From the NCBI RefSeq assembly GCF_023028345.1, contig NZ_CP095487.1:1302001-1366000 (forward strand): 64,000 nucleotides of DNA, written 5' to 3'. Shown here in pieces: positions 26,286 to 34,042 of this stretch (position 1 is the first letter of the stretch; each line of letters begins with the position of its first letter). Under the pieces are notes generated by a model. The model saw nothing but the letters and a program-made list of their open reading frames with translations. It was not told the DNA's origin and made no database searches. The stretch comes from Halorientalis marina (lineage in GTDB: Archaea > Halobacteriota > Halobacteria > Halobacteriales > Haloarculaceae). A program made the translations under genes and the position numbers.

Positions 26286-26480
26286 ATGAAAGAGGACCTG
26301 ATGGACATCATCTGCTGTCCGCTGGACAAACACGAATTGGAGCTGGAGGTCGTCCAGCGGACCGACGACGAGATCATGGAGGGTCGACTCGTCTGCACGG
26401 AGTGTGGCGAGGAGTACCCCATCGAGGACGGCATCCCGAACCTCCTCCCGCCGGATATGCGCGAGGAGTCCCCCGCCTGA
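26286..26480 (+). CDS. Trm112-like methyltransferase activator
   Basis: The 64-residue protein begins MKEDLMDIICCPLDKHELEL and has the zinc-knuckle-like pairs CCP near residue 10 and CTECG near 38. It ends with EEYPIEDGIPNLLPPD, the Trm112/UPF0434 signature. Family knowledge: in eukaryotes and archaea Trm112 binds and stabilises several SAM-dependent methyltransferases that act on tRNA, rRNA and release factor. The ATG at 26286 is preferred over the upstream GTG, because the TATA-like box sits where the longer version would start. Confidence 0.88.
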   Translation: MKEDLMDIICCPLDKHELELEVVQRTDDEIMEGRLVCTECGEEYPIEDGIPNLLPPDMREESPA

Positions 26481-26514
26481 CGGCACCGGCCGTCGACCCG
26501 GGTGGTAAACTGAA

Positions 26515-26522
26515 CCTTTTTG
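26515..26522 (+). promoter_or_regulatory. TATA-like box for the gene starting at 26547
   Basis: ACCTTTTT lies 25-32 bases before the GTG at 26547, which helps fix that start. Confidence 0.45.
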
Positions 26523-26546
26523 CCCGCGCCCACCGCATCTCGACCC

Positions 26547-27131
26547 GTGCCCGACAGGCTGCCCGTCCACGTCAACCGCGAGCGGATACACTCCCTGGAG
26601 GTCCCCGCGTCGTTCGAGGCGACCGACTCGTTCGTGATCGCGGTCAAGAACCACGGCGAGGCCGGACGGGTCCACGTGCATCTCGACGGCGACCTCGCCG
26701 AGATCGCGACCGTCGCTGACAACAACTACTACGTCGAGGCCGAGGGTGCCTGCGAAATCCCGGTTAGCGTCCACGACCACCGCGAGACCTTCGGCAAAAT
26801 CAAGATCGTCGTCGGCTACGGGGCGACGACCCGCTGGGTCGACGTCGAACTCACCGAACCCGACCACGGCGGTCCCGTCGCGGTCGGGGACGAACTCACC
26901 GTCTCCGGCGGCGACGACGCGGGGACGGGTACGGCCGACGAGGGCGAGCCGTCCCGCGAATCCGGCGGGCTCCTGGCCGACCAGCCCGTGTTGCCCGTCG
27001 TCGGACTGGGCGTCCTCGCGGTCGTCCTCGCGGTCGGTGCGGCTATCGTCCTCGATAGCCAGCTCGTCACGCTCGGTGCCGGCGTCGTCGTCATCGCGGC
27101 GGTCGCCGCCGTCGCGTTCGCGCTGACCTGA
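26547..27131 (+). CDS. haloarchaeal protein with Ig-like N-domain and two C-terminal helices
   Basis: The 194-residue protein starts at GTG 26547 (MPDRLPVHVNRERIHSLEVP). Residues 1-110 are beta-rich and read like an immunoglobulin-type fold, including FVIAVKNHGEAGRVHVHLDG. An acidic linker (110-145) leads to two close hydrophobic segments (PVLPVVGLGVLAVVLAVGAA and TLGAGVVVIAAVAAVAFAL). No signal peptide is seen, so the first domain is probably cytosolic, and the helices form a hairpin anchor. The family and function are unknown to me. Confidence 0.7.
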   Translation: MPDRLPVHVNRERIHSLEVPASFEATDSFVIAVKNHGEAGRVHVHLDGDLAEIATVADNNYYVEAEGACEIPVSVHDHRETFGKIKIVVGYGATTRWVDVELTEPDHGGPVAVGDELTVSGGDDAGTGTADEGEPSRESGGLLADQPVLPVVGLGVLAVVLAVGAAIVLDSQLVTLGAGVVVIAAVAAVAFALT

Positions 27132-28220
27132 CTACTCCTCGGGGTCGGTCGGGACGCCACAGAGGTTCCCGTCCTCGTCGAACAGTTTCGCCCGGAAGTA
27201 GCGGGCGCGGTACTGGTTCGCGCCCTCGTAGACGTCGGCCTCCCGGATGGCCTCGACCTCGCCGTCGGCGACGGCGTCGACGATGTCCTCCAGCTGTTCC
27301 TTTTCGCTCGGCGTCAGCTCGAACTCGTAGGTCCGTGGCTCCTCGCTCTCCAGTTTGGTCCACTGGCGCGCGGCGGTGAGGACGACCGAGCAGGGTTCCC
27401 GGCAGGGGAACTCCCCCTCGCCGCGGGGGACGTCGAGGTCGGTGTCCTCGTCGTAGTCCCACTCGCGGCGCTTGACACACTGGGAGTCGACACAGCAGGC
27501 CTCGGCGACGCGGTCGACGTGGTCGTGACCCTCGCCCCGGTTCCAGGTCTTGACCAGCCCGAAGATGCCGGTCTGTCGCTCCGTGTGTTCGGTCCAGTGA
27601 GTCACGTCGAGGTCGCCCTCGCGCTCGCGGTACCAGTTCGCGACCGTCGCTGGGTAGAGGAAATCGACCGCTCGGACGAACACCGGCGCGGACAGGTCGG
27701 TGAAGACCCACCCTCGCTGGAGCGTCGGCGCGGTCTTGAGCGGGCGGTAGCGGTCCCGGTCGTCGAACTTGGCGATTTCGCGAGCCGCCGCGGAGTCGTC
27801 GTGGCTCTGCAGTGCCTCGCGGTCCCGGTCCGCGTCGTCCGCGTGGCGGAGTTCGTACCGCCGGCCGTCGTCGTCACGGTGGGCGGTCAGGCGGAGCTGG
27901 CCCCACGACCGCGAATACCCCTCCCGAAGTGCCTCGTACCGCTCCTCGACGGTCCGTTCGTCGGCACCCTCCAGCCACCGGAGGAAGGCCCACTCGGCGT
28001 CGTTCTGCGGGGCGACCGCGTGCCAGAAGTACCAGTTGTCGACGTAGATGTCGTTTGCGGCAACGCTCCGGAGGTCCGCGTCGGAGAGGCCGCGCTCGTC
28101 GGTATCGGGTGTCGAGAACGCGTAGCCGTCCTCGGCCGCACTCGCTTCTAGCCCGTCGAACGCGACGCCGCCGCCGTCGTCGACCGCCTCCAGCAGTGCG
28201 TCGACCGCCGTTGCAGTCAT
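27132..28220 (-). CDS. DR2241-family Fe-S protein (CbiX-associated)
   Basis: The 362-residue protein resembles the non-CbiX part of the Deinococcus DR2241 family. An N-terminal stabilising-type region is followed by a cysteine-rich segment around residues 265-310 with ACCVDSQCVKR and then FPCREPCS, giving five cysteines suited to a 4Fe-4S cluster. A charged C-terminal tail follows. ATG 28220 was chosen because the upstream open frame has no conserved character and a TATA element sits 23-30 bases before it. A CbiX gene lies 5 kb away at 33089. A role in tetrapyrrole metal insertion is inferred from that family. Confidence 0.7.
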   Translation of the reverse strand: MTATAVDALLEAVDDGGGVAFDGLEASAAEDGYAFSTPDTDERGLSDADLRSVAANDIYVDNWYFWHAVAPQNDAEWAFLRWLEGADERTVEERYEALREGYSRSWGQLRLTAHRDDDGRRYELRHADDADRDREALQSHDDSAAAREIAKFDDRDRYRPLKTAPTLQRGWVFTDLSAPVFVRAVDFLYPATVANWYREREGDLDVTHWTEHTERQTGIFGLVKTWNRGEGHDHVDRVAEACCVDSQCVKRREWDYDEDTDLDVPRGEGEFPCREPCSVVLTAARQWTKLESEEPRTYEFELTPSEKEQLEDIVDAVADGEVEAIREADVYEGANQYRARYFRAKLFDEDGNLCGVPTDPEE

Positions 28221-28242
28221 GTCCGAACCGAGGGCCGCGGGC

Positions 28243-28250
28243 GGAATAAA
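28243..28250 (-). promoter_or_regulatory. TATA-like box for the DR2241-type gene
   Basis: On the minus strand TTTATTCC lies 23-30 bases before the ATG at 28220. Confidence 0.5.
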
Positions 28251-28600
28251 GGACGCCATTCCGACGCGTCGCATCACTAACTTAAATTTTAGGGTGTGTT
28301 TCCCGGCCGGAAAGTCGCGCTCTCGGTTTATGATTGCTGGGCGCAAAGAGGTGAGTGCGTGGTCCCCGACGGGCTTCGGCCCTCCCTCTCGCTCGGCTCG
28401 CTGGCGATCCCCGTTGTCCCCACTGCCGTCCCCGACTGACCTCCCGTTTCGGCCCGCCACCCGACGCCCCGTGGCGAACCGTCGTGTTTCGTGTCCCGGG
28501 TGATCGACGACCGAGCCACTGCTCCCGGTCGTCGAAACCGCCGTCCAGAAGGCGTTGCTGACGATGGTGGCCGCCTCGGCCGACCCTACGTGACAACCGG

Positions 28601-28612
28601 TAGTATTTTTCC
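28601..28612 (+). promoter_or_regulatory. TATA-like box for the LolA-like gene
   Basis: TAGTATTTTTCC lies 25-36 bases before the ATG at 28637. Confidence 0.5.
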
Positions 28613-28636
28613 ACCGAACGGCGAAGGTACTGACAG

Positions 28637-29851
28637 ATGTCATCTCGCGGGGTTACCCGGGGCATCGTCCTCGCAGGGGCCGTGCTCGCCTTGCTGGCGC
28701 TCGTCGCCGGTTACGCCCTGTTCGCCGCCGGCGGTGGGGAGGACGCGGCGCCGACGGCCATCGGCGAGAACGCCTCTGACCGCTACGCAGCAGTCGAGGG
28801 GTTCACCGCGCGGATGACGGTCGTCCGCGAGGTCGGGAACGGGACGAACCGCTCCGTCTACCGCGTCCAGCGGCAGCCCGGCGAGCGGTTCTACTACCGG
28901 CGGGCACTCGAAAACGCGTCCAGTGGTCCCGACCTCCTGGTCGTGAACAGGTCGACCGTCTGGTCGTACGACGACGACACGAACACGGCGGAACGGATGG
29001 ACATCACCGGGCTGGACCGGTTCAACGGCTCGCTCGGCGCGCGCCTCGACCCGCTGTTCGCGAAGATCAACGCCCAGCGCGGTGTCTCGGGAGCCGAGAC
29101 GCCGACGCCGGGCGTGGCACCGCTCCCGGTCGTGCCGGCCGGCTCGGCGCCGACGCCGGACCCCGCGGCGGCGAACGTCACCGGGTACAACGTGACCTAC
29201 GTCGGGACCGAGCAGGTGGCCGGTCGCGAGGCCTACCACGTCCGCGTTCGGGGCAATCTCTTCGGCGAGGACGTGACCGAGAACTTCACGCAGGCGATCT
29301 GGTTCGACAGCGAGCACTTCGTCCCGCTCGCATACCACTACGTCTGGACGAACGACGGCCAGCGCAACCGCATCCGTGTCCGCTACGAAAACGTCTCGTT
29401 CGACCCGATTCCCGAGTCCACCTTCCGGTTCGACCCCGAGACGGACGTGCCGAACGCGGACCCGACGCTGGTACGGCGTCAGAACTACCGCTCGCGGGCC
29501 GAACTGGTGGCAGCGGCCCGCACGACCGTTCCCGAGCCGGCGGTCCCGGATCACCTCGCGTTCGACTACGGCACCTACCAGGACCGCAACCCCCGCGAAC
29601 TAACTCTCAGGTACCGCAACGGCTCGTCGTACGCCGTCGTTCTCAAGAGCGAACGACCGGACGTGTCGTTCCCGACCGAACCCGAGCGGGTCGCGCTCGG
29701 GAACCGGACGGCGCGGTTCCTCGATTACGGTCCGAACGGCGAGACGCTCCTGCTGGCCTGGGAGTGTGACCGGTACGACTACGTCGTGGCAACAGGGGAA
29801 CTGAGCCGCGACCGTCACTTCGAGATCGCGCGGTCCGTCGGCTGTGGGTGA
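28637..29851 (+). CDS. membrane-anchored LolA-like lipoprotein-carrier-fold protein
   Basis: The 404-residue protein has an N-terminal hydrophobic anchor (GIVLAGAVLALLALVAGYAL) with no lipobox cysteine. Its long extracytoplasmic part has the alternating beta pattern of LolA/LppX folds, for example VEGFTARMTVVREVGNG, YRVQRQPGERFYYR and YVGTEQVAGREAYHVRV. Many NxS/T sites (for example NRS, NGT, NVT, NAS, NFT) suggest N-glycosylation outside the cell. Archaea have no outer membrane, so the role is probably binding a lipid or other ligand at the cell surface. This is inference. Confidence 0.78.
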   Translation: MSSRGVTRGIVLAGAVLALLALVAGYALFAAGGGEDAAPTAIGENASDRYAAVEGFTARMTVVREVGNGTNRSVYRVQRQPGERFYYRRALENASSGPDLLVVNRSTVWSYDDDTNTAERMDITGLDRFNGSLGARLDPLFAKINAQRGVSGAETPTPGVAPLPVVPAGSAPTPDPAAANVTGYNVTYVGTEQVAGREAYHVRVRGNLFGEDVTENFTQAIWFDSEHFVPLAYHYVWTNDGQRNRIRVRYENVSFDPIPESTFRFDPETDVPNADPTLVRRQNYRSRAELVAAARTTVPEPAVPDHLAFDYGTYQDRNPRELTLRYRNGSSYAVVLKSERPDVSFPTEPERVALGNRTARFLDYGPNGETLLLAWECDRYDYVVATGELSRDRHFEIARSVGCG

Positions 29852-29970
29852 GGCGGGGAGCCGGGGGTTCGACCGGACCGACGAGCGAGGACGACGGCGA
29901 ACGGAATCGAGCGGCGAAGGTGACCGGAGCGCCAACGCGAAAACGGGAACGAGCGTCGAGTCGCCGCGAC

Positions 29971-30282
29971 TCAGGAGCGACTGTACAGCGAGTAGGCGAT
30001 GAACCCGAGACCGACGAACTGACTGATCTGGACGGTGAGCCGCCAGGGTTCCTGGAACGTGCCCGGGAGGATGCCCTGTCGGAGCAGCAGCGAGCCAACG
30101 AAGGCGGCGCTGTAGGTGACCGCCGTGAGCAAGAAGAGGCCGATCGAGAGATACTGCATCGAGCGACTCTGGTGGCGCCGATAGCCCCGGTAGGCCTGGT
30201 ACCCGATGTAGACGCCGACGACGGTCGAGCCGAAGGCGAAGACGATGATTGCCCACTGGATGGGCGAACTCGCGAGCGCCAT
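29971..30282 (-). CDS. three-helix membrane protein paired with an HTH regulator
   Basis: The 103-residue protein has three hydrophobic segments: WAIIVFAFGSTVVGVYIGYQ, SIGLFLLTAVTYSAAFVGSL and a C-terminal one near ISQFVGLGFIAYSL. The ATG at 30282 overlaps the upstream regulator's stop (TGATG), and a GGGAGGG ribosome-binding sequence lies seven bases before it. Together these settle the start against the GTG at 30297. Haloarchaea often pair such membrane proteins with winged-helix regulators. I infer that the membrane protein reports a signal to the regulator or is its target. Family name uncertain. Confidence 0.78.
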   Translation of the reverse strand: MALASSPIQWAIIVFAFGSTVVGVYIGYQAYRGYRRHQSRSMQYLSIGLFLLTAVTYSAAFVGSLLLRQGILPGTFQEPWRLTVQISQFVGLGFIAYSLYSRS

Positions 30283-30650
30283 CAGAGCCCCTCCCACATC
30301 TCGGTGAATCGGTCGGCGACGTCCTCCTCCTCGTCGATTGCCAGTTCCGTCCGGCGGCGCTCGATCTCGGCGCCGAAGTCGCCGTCTTCGAGGTCGAGCG
30401 AGAAGTTCGAGAGCTTCGCGGCGTACACCTTGTGGTGGCTCCCGCCGGGGTCGATACGCGTCTGTTCTTCGATCAGGTCGAAGTTCTGGAGTCGTTCGAT
30501 GCGACGGTACACGGTCGGGAGTGACGCGTCACATCGCTCGCTGAGTGTGTTCGCGGACATGGGTTCGACGCTCGTTTCCGCGAGGATGTCCCTGGCGTAC
30601 TCGTCGCTCAAGAGGTCGAGTACGGCAGCCAGGTCCAACTCCTCGCTCAC
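30282..30650 (-). CDS. winged-helix (ArsR/HTH_20-like) transcription regulator
   Basis: The 122-residue protein reads LDLLSDEYARDILAETSVEP at the start, then SANTLSERCDASLPTVYRRI as the recognition helix region, then QTRIDPGGSHHKVYAAKL as the wing. It lacks metal-binding cysteines, so it is not a metal-sensing ArsR of the classic type. Start is GTG (30648-30650) with a good TATA element (CCTTTTAAC) 25-33 bases upstream. It is cotranscribed with the three-helix membrane protein. Its binding site is unknown. Confidence 0.85.
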   Translation of the reverse strand: MSEELDLAAVLDLLSDEYARDILAETSVEPMSANTLSERCDASLPTVYRRIERLQNFDLIEEQTRIDPGGSHHKVYAAKLSNFSLDLEDGDFGAEIERRRTELAIDEEEDVADRFTEMWEGL

Positions 30651-30674
30651 GGTCGAGTCGAGGAATCCGCCCGA

Positions 30675-30683
30675 GTTAAAAGG
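30675..30683 (-). promoter_or_regulatory. TATA box for the HTH/membrane-protein operon
   Basis: On the minus strand CCTTTTAAC lies 25-33 bases before the GTG start at 30650. Confidence 0.5.
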
Positions 30684-30740
30684 TATCCTACGCTTTCATG
30701 ATCAGAAAATCGGCGACGACCGGCCCTCACCCCCTCGGAC

Positions 30741-32990
30741 TCAGTCCACTCGCCGGAGCCCCAGGGTCACGACCGTCCCGCGCGGGTCGCGGTCCGAGAT
30801 GTCGACGGTCCCGTCGAAGGAACTCACGATCCAGGCGACGGCCCACAGGCCGATTCCGGTCCCGTGTTTGAGCGGCGTCACCTCGGCGTCGGTCTGGAGG
30901 GCGACCTGCTCTCCCTCGGGGATGCCCGGCCCGTCGTCGGCGACGAACAGTTCGTACCAGTCACCGCGGTCGCTGTCGCGCTCGCGGAGTCCGACCTCGA
31001 TCTCGGGTTCCGGACGGTCGTTGTGTTCGATGGCGTTCTCGACGAGGTTCGAGACGGCGAGTTCGAGCGCCTCGTTGCCCTCGACCCGGGCCTGTTCCGG
31101 CAGGTCGAGTTCGATAGTGACGTCCGATTCGGCCGCCCGGAACGGGGCGACGACGCGCTCGACGAGGGCGACGGCGTCCAGTTCCGGCCGGTCCATCCGG
31201 TCGCGTTCGAGCGCGTGCTGGATGGCCCTGATCTCTCGGCTCATCTCGACGAGCCGGTCGGTCTGTCCCTGAATCGAGCGGGCGATGTCGACACCGTACT
31301 CGTCGTCGTGTTGCCGGAACCGCCGTTCGAGCAGTTCCGCGTTGCCGAGGACGGCGTTGAGGTCGTTACGGAGGTTGTGCCGGAGGATACGGTCGAGGAC
31401 CTGGAGCCGCTGTTCGCGCCGCTCGCGGTCGCTGATGTCGCGGGTGATACCGGCGCCGGCGACCCCGTCCTCGCCGACGGAGATGAGCGCGTAGTGGCTC
31501 TCGGCCGGGAACCGCCGCCCGTCCTTCGTGACGGCCGTGTACGTCACGACCGCTTTCTCGCCCGTGTCGTACTGGTCCGACAGCAACCGACGGTTGGCCT
31601 CGTTGAACGCCTCGAGGTCGTCGTCCTCGACCACGTCGCTCACGTGGACTGACCGGGAGTCGATGTCGGCCTCGGTGAGTCCGAACCGCTCGTGCCCGGC
31701 GTCGTTGAGGAACGTGTAGTAGCCGTCCTCGTCGGTGGCGTACACGGAGTCCGGGACCGCCTGCATGATCGTCTCGTACCGTTCGAGTTCCTCGATTCGC
31801 TGTTTCCGTTCGGTCACGTCCTGGATGACGCCGATCGTGCCACGGAACGTCTCGTCGAACGGTCGCAGTGCGATCCGTCCCTCGATGATTCGCGGGTCGT
31901 CCTCGTCGAGCTCTGGGTAGGCCTCGTACCGGTACGTCCCCCGTTCCGTGTCGCTGTCCGAGGACAGCAGGTCGCGGACGACGCTCTGATACCGGGGGAT
32001 GACGTTCGCATCGACGCGGCCTTCCGCGACGAGTTCGCCGAAATTCGACGGGAACTCCTCGTCGGGCGAGAACCCGAAGAGCTCCATGCACTGTTCGTTC
32101 GCGGCCAGGATGTTCGCGTTCTCGTCGAGGACGAACACGCCCTCCGGCACCGTCTCGACGATGGTCTCGTACTGTTCGAGTTCGCGCTCGCGCTCCTTTC
32201 GCTCCTGGATGTCGCGGACGATCCCGACCGTGCCCGCGAGGTTCCCGTCCGCGTCGGTAACGATGGAGATGTGGTCCTCGTACTCGCGGCGGGTCCCGTC
32301 GTCGTGGATGATCTCCAGTTCGACCGTCTCGGAGGCGCGCTCGGGGTCGGCCAGCAACTCGGCGATGATTTCAGCGCCTTTCTCGATGTCTTTCTCGGGC
32401 ATCACCCGGCTGACGTGGGCACCGACGAGCTCCTCGCGGTCGTAGCCTCCTTCCTCGAGCAGCGCCTCGTTGACCATCTCGACGTAGCCGGCCGGGCCGA
32501 GGAGGTAGACCGGGTCGGCGAGGTGTTCGACGAGCTGTCGGTAGTGGTCGACCGCCGGCCCGAACGGCGAGAGGTCCGCTGCCGCTTCCGAGTCAGTGCT
32601 CGCGAGCGGGAGCGCTCGACACAGCGCGTCGACGGGGTCCTCGTGGTCGCCCATCCGGACCCACTCCGTCACGTCGGCGGTGAGCGCCGCTGCCGGCACC
32701 TGTTCGACCCCGGGCGCGAGCAGGGCGACGACGGGAACGTCGCCCAGTCGCTCGCGGATCGCCGTGAGAAACGCCAGGCCCTCCTCGTCGGCCGAGCGGC
32801 CGCTCACGACGCAGTCGACCTCGGCCTCGTCCTCGGCGTCGAGCGCCGCACGACCCTCGCGATCGGTGGGAGCGACGGCGACCGACCGGTCGGGGAACGC
32901 GGCAGCCAACGTTGCTTCACAGTCCTCGACCGTCGTCCCGGCGGGGAGGGCGTGGCCGACGCCGACGAGGAGGATGCGGGAACCGGCCAT
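30741..32990 (-). CDS. PAS-domain histidine kinase with a degenerate receiver-like N-domain
   Basis: The 749-residue protein has a receiver-like domain (1-130) in which the phospho-acceptor region reads VDCVVSGRSADEEG, so the usual aspartate is missing. Three PAS domains follow (about 145-265, 270-395 and 400-520), each ending in a (R/T)DI-type PAC tail. The kinase core is of the haloarchaeal type, with RILRHNLRNDLNAVLGNAEL (phospho-acceptor histidine in RHNLRN) and an ATPase domain with ENAIEHN, DDGPGIP and GTGIGLWAV. No membrane helices are seen, so it is cytosolic. A cognate regulator is not adjacent. ATG 32990 has a TATA box. Confidence 0.9.
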   Translation of the reverse strand: MAGSRILLVGVGHALPAGTTVEDCEATLAAAFPDRSVAVAPTDREGRAALDAEDEAEVDCVVSGRSADEEGLAFLTAIRERLGDVPVVALLAPGVEQVPAAALTADVTEWVRMGDHEDPVDALCRALPLASTDSEAAADLSPFGPAVDHYRQLVEHLADPVYLLGPAGYVEMVNEALLEEGGYDREELVGAHVSRVMPEKDIEKGAEIIAELLADPERASETVELEIIHDDGTRREYEDHISIVTDADGNLAGTVGIVRDIQERKERERELEQYETIVETVPEGVFVLDENANILAANEQCMELFGFSPDEEFPSNFGELVAEGRVDANVIPRYQSVVRDLLSSDSDTERGTYRYEAYPELDEDDPRIIEGRIALRPFDETFRGTIGVIQDVTERKQRIEELERYETIMQAVPDSVYATDEDGYYTFLNDAGHERFGLTEADIDSRSVHVSDVVEDDDLEAFNEANRRLLSDQYDTGEKAVVTYTAVTKDGRRFPAESHYALISVGEDGVAGAGITRDISDRERREQRLQVLDRILRHNLRNDLNAVLGNAELLERRFRQHDDEYGVDIARSIQGQTDRLVEMSREIRAIQHALERDRMDRPELDAVALVERVVAPFRAAESDVTIELDLPEQARVEGNEALELAVSNLVENAIEHNDRPEPEIEVGLRERDSDRGDWYELFVADDGPGIPEGEQVALQTDAEVTPLKHGTGIGLWAVAWIVSSFDGTVDISDRDPRGTVVTLGLRRVD

Positions 32991-33013
32991 GGTAACCCCT
33001 GTCGGGGTCCGAC

Positions 33014-33022
33014 ACAAAAAAC
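33014..33022 (-). promoter_or_regulatory. TATA-like box for the histidine kinase
   Basis: On the minus strand GTTTTTTGT lies 24-32 bases before the ATG at 32990. Confidence 0.45.
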
Positions 33023-33088
33023 CTCCGCGGGCTTTGCGCGCCGAACCGCGCGCTCGGGCGCGCCCGAGTCCGGCCGCGCTCCGCGTCG

Positions 33089-33964
33089 TCAGTCGCCGGC
33101 GACGCCGCCGCTCCCGCCGCTCTCCTCGCGGACCTGTTCGATGGCGGCCTCGACGTCCGCGCCCGCGCCGGCGGCGCGTTCGAGGATCACGTCGGCGGTC
33201 AGGGGTTCGGTCCCGACGGCGCCGGAGTACCAGATGCGGTGGCCGTCGACCTCCGTCGGGGTGTCCCAGCCCGTCCGGTAGTCGTCGGTCAGGCCCATGT
33301 CCTCGGGGATGTCCTCCTGGGTGTGGTAGCCGTCGGCGACGAACAGCGGGACGACGACGATGTCCTCGGTCTCGAAGTAGTCGGTCACGTCGTCGATTTC
33401 GGGGTCCTCGTCCATGAACAGGGCCTTCACCTCGGCGAAGCGGCCGGAATCGCGGATGCGGTCGGCGTGGTACTCGACGGCTTTCGCGGAGTTCTCGTTG
33501 CGCTCGGTGCCGTGGCCGGTGACGGCCAGCCCGAACTCGGAGAGGTCGCGGTCGTCGGTGACGTTCTCGGCGCGCTGGACGATCACGTCGCTCATCGCGT
33601 CGTGGGTCCCGACCGGGCCGCAGTAGTGGACCGTCTGCCCGGTGTCTGCGGCCGTCAGCGTCGCGTGGGTCGCGGCGGTGCCGTCCGAATCCCACTGCTC
33701 GGGGTCCCAGTCGTCGAGACGGAACTCCCGGGGGATGACCTGCTCGGTGAAATAGCCCTCGCTGACGAACAGCGGGACGAGGTACACCTCGTCGCTGTCG
33801 ACGATCCGCAGGGCCTCCCGGAACGACGGCTCCTCCTTCCAGAAGGCCTCCCGGACCTCGTCGAAGGCGCCGGACGCCCGGATGGTGTCGGCGTGTGTGA
33901 ACGTGGGCGTACTCGACTCTGCGTTGAGGTGTGACCCGTGGGCCGCGATGACGAGCGCCTGCAT
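33089..33964 (-). CDS. cbiX: sirohydrochlorin cobaltochelatase CbiX, two-domain form
   Basis: The 291-residue protein has two CbiX-type chelatase domains. The first starts MQALVIAAHGSHLN with a metal-site histidine (His9). The second has AVTGHGTERNENSA near residue 150. Each half has a PLFV(S/A)(E/D)GY motif (VPLFVSEGYFTEQ and VPLFVADGYHTQE). Family knowledge: CbiX inserts cobalt into sirohydrochlorin for cobalamin, or nickel or iron in relatives; long forms are gene duplications of the short one. ATG 33964 is favoured; the longer frame upstream lacks similarity. The DR2241-type Fe-S protein at 27132 may be its partner. Confidence 0.88.
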   Translation of the reverse strand: MQALVIAAHGSHLNAESSTPTFTHADTIRASGAFDEVREAFWKEEPSFREALRIVDSDEVYLVPLFVSEGYFTEQVIPREFRLDDWDPEQWDSDGTAATHATLTAADTGQTVHYCGPVGTHDAMSDVIVQRAENVTDDRDLSEFGLAVTGHGTERNENSAKAVEYHADRIRDSGRFAEVKALFMDEDPEIDDVTDYFETEDIVVVPLFVADGYHTQEDIPEDMGLTDDYRTGWDTPTEVDGHRIWYSGAVGTEPLTADVILERAAGAGADVEAAIEQVREESGGSGGVAGD

Positions 33965-33986
33965 ACCGAGCCATAGGCGTGTCCCG

Positions 33987-33996
33987 TTCTTAGGGG
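33987..33996 (-). promoter_or_regulatory. TATA-like box for cbiX
   Basis: On the minus strand CCCCTAAGAA lies 23-32 bases before the ATG at 33964. Confidence 0.4.
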
Positions 33997-34042
33997 TTCG
34001 GATGCTCGGGAACCAGCGCGCTGCCGCCACGCCCGGGACGGC

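Larger units (their letters stand above)
28221..28636. other. 416-base region without a supported gene
   Basis: The region holds the promoter of the DR2241-type gene on its left (TATA element 28243-28250) and that of the LolA-like gene on its right (28601-28612). Open frames exist on both strands, but their predicted peptides are rich in Arg, Pro, Ser and Gly, as expected from chance frames in G+C-rich DNA. I saw no tRNA, SRP RNA or RNase P RNA motifs. A non-coding RNA cannot be ruled out. Confidence 0.5.

Noticed and set aside
32995..33008. ACCCC-TGTC-GGGGT hairpin before the histidine kinase.
   Set aside because: A five-base G/C stem is weak evidence in such G+C-rich DNA; not reported as an operator.
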